The notes beneath the pieces were generated by a model that was not told the origin of the DNA, ran no database searches, and saw only the letters and a list, made by a program, of their open reading frames with translations. A DNA stretch of 6,448 nt from Verrucomicrobiota bacterium (GTDB lineage Bacteria > Verrucomicrobiota > Verrucomicrobiia > Limisphaerales > AV2). The DNA lies in assembly GCA_003219675.1 (NCBI GenBank), contig QHPW01000181.1, positions 1-6,448 of the forward strand, in the 5' to 3' direction. Position numbers and translations under genes: made by a program. Below, piece after piece: positions 5,788 through 6,448 of the stretch (its first letter is position 1; every line of letters begins with the position of its first letter).

Positions 5788-5817
5788 TCCCTCGCGTCGG
5801 ACTTGCCTCTCCTCCCT

Positions 5818-5856
5818 TCGGCCGGATTCACATCATCCGGGTGATGATTCGGCCGA
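5818..5856. terminator. Possible weak bidirectional hairpin between convergent genes
   Basis: TCGGCCG (5818-5824) pairs perfectly with CGGCCGA (5850-5856). Inside, CATCA (5831-5835) pairs with TGATG (5842-5846) around TCCGGG. The hairpin overlaps the last codons of the minus-strand gene and has no T-run on either side. A termination role is suggested only by its position between convergent genes. Confidence 0.25.
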
Positions 5857-6448
5857 GTTTCAGCAATGCCTGGTCCGTCGCCTCCGACCATGGCGTGCCG
5901 CAACTCAGCCGGATAAAGTTCTGAAATTTCTGTTTCGGCGAGAAAATCGGGCCGGGCGCCACACTGATTTTCTCGGCCACCGCGCGCTCGAATAATTCGA
6001 GTGATTTGATTTGCGGCGGCAATTCCACCCACAAAACGTAACCGCCGGCCGGCCGCGCCACTTTCGTGCCTTCGGGGAAGTATTTCGTGATGGCCTGCGT
6101 CACCAACCCCACCTGCTCGGCATAGACGCGCCGCAGTTTGCGCAAATGATGGTCGTAGCCGCCATTGGCCAGAAACTCGGCGATGGCCATCTGCATCAGG
6201 GTCGGGGTGCCGATGCTGCTGATGAATTTTAAATGTTCGACCTGAGTTTTGAACCGGCCGGGCGCGGTCCACCCGACGCGCGAGCCGGGCGCCAGCGTTT
6301 TTGTAAACGAGTCGCAGAGCAACACCAGCCCTTCCTTGTCGAACGCCTTGGCGGTCTTCGGCCGTTGGGGCGAGTGCGACAGATTGCCGTAAAGATCGTC
6401 TTCGATGAGCGGTATTTCGCGTTCCGCGAGAATTTTGACCAGTTGTTT
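5828..6448 (-). CDS. PLP-dependent aminotransferase-like protein, MocR/GntR type (5' partial)
   Basis: The frame is open to the window edge and shows the C-terminal 206 residues; GTG at 6325 is internal. It is a fold-type I PLP domain. IEDDLYGNL (15-23) holds the Asp expected to contact the pyridine nitrogen and the Tyr near the PLP phenol. CDSFTKTLAPGSRVGW (45-60) contains the Schiff-base Lys, K50. RPAGGYVLWVELP (132-144) and NFIRLSCGTPW (177-187) follow, with R180 as the likely carboxylate-binding Arg. The combination SFTKTLAPGSRVGW, FISSIGTPTLMQMAIAEFL (75-93) and GGYDHHLRKLR (96-106) is typical of MocR-type regulators, in which this domain follows an N-terminal GntR winged helix. That N-terminal part is outside the window, so a free-standing aminotransferase remains possible. 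The gene is convergent with trpE, 83 bp apart. Its substrate or target genes cannot be told from this sequence. Confidence 0.85.
   Translation of the reverse strand, partial: KQLVKILAEREIPLIEDDLYGNLSHSPQRPKTAKAFDKEGLVLLCDSFTKTLAPGSRVGWTAPGRFKTQVEHLKFISSIGTPTLMQMAIAEFLANGGYDHHLRKLRRVYAEQVGLVTQAITKYFPEGTKVARPAGGYVLWVELPPQIKSLELFERAVAEKISVAPGPIFSPKQKFQNFIRLSCGTPWSEATDQALLKLGRIITRMM

Noticed and set aside
5496..6272. A 258-codon minus-strand frame spanning the trpE end and the aminotransferase-like gene
   Set aside because: It crosses two real genes, has low-complexity Arg/Ala/Gly composition and carries no motif.

Overview
The window looks like chromosomal DNA of a moderately GC-rich, Verrucomicrobia-like bacterium (Pedosphaera/Limisphaerales style). 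I infer this from how the protein sequences read: a GYF_2-domain membrane protein, a galactokinase with the variant motif GRLEVLGNHTDYN, and TrpE and MocR-type proteins of the form I associate with that group. Perfect or near-perfect palindromic intergenic repeats fit as well. No database search was possible, so the taxonomic call is an inference.

Layout. Bases 1-1861 hold a tight plus-strand run of three membrane-protein genes: a GYF_2-domain multi-pass protein (5' end outside the window), a small two-helix protein overlapping it by 41 bp, and a DUF2752 protein joined by an ATGA overlap. Their function is unknown, but the overlaps point to one co-translated module. Bases 1950-3146 encode a complete galactokinase that starts with TTG. 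Bases 3147-4254 are gene-poor. They contain a composite hairpin repeat directly after galK, a minus-strand gene of about 148 codons that resembles a metallopeptidase-like family with a degenerate HExxH, and a large 132-bp palindromic element upstream of trpE.

Bases 4255-5744 encode anthranilate synthase component I (TrpE), but as read the gene is broken. The N-terminal part is in one frame and the chorismate-binding part in the -1 frame. A conserved stretch of roughly 15 residues appears to be missing at the junction near 4606-4616. This is either a real deletion/pseudogene, a split gene with coupled re-initiation (the first frame ends in an ATGA overlap with an in-frame Met of the second), or an assembly error. 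Bases 5828-6448 carry, convergently on the minus strand, the C-terminal two-thirds or so of a fold-type I PLP aminotransferase domain of the MocR/GntR kind, truncated by the window edge.

The genes do not form one pathway. Galactose phosphorylation, the first committed step of tryptophan synthesis and a probable PLP-dependent regulator sit side by side, separated by repeat-bearing spacers. I saw no tRNA, rRNA, CRISPR array, complete insertion sequence or replication origin.
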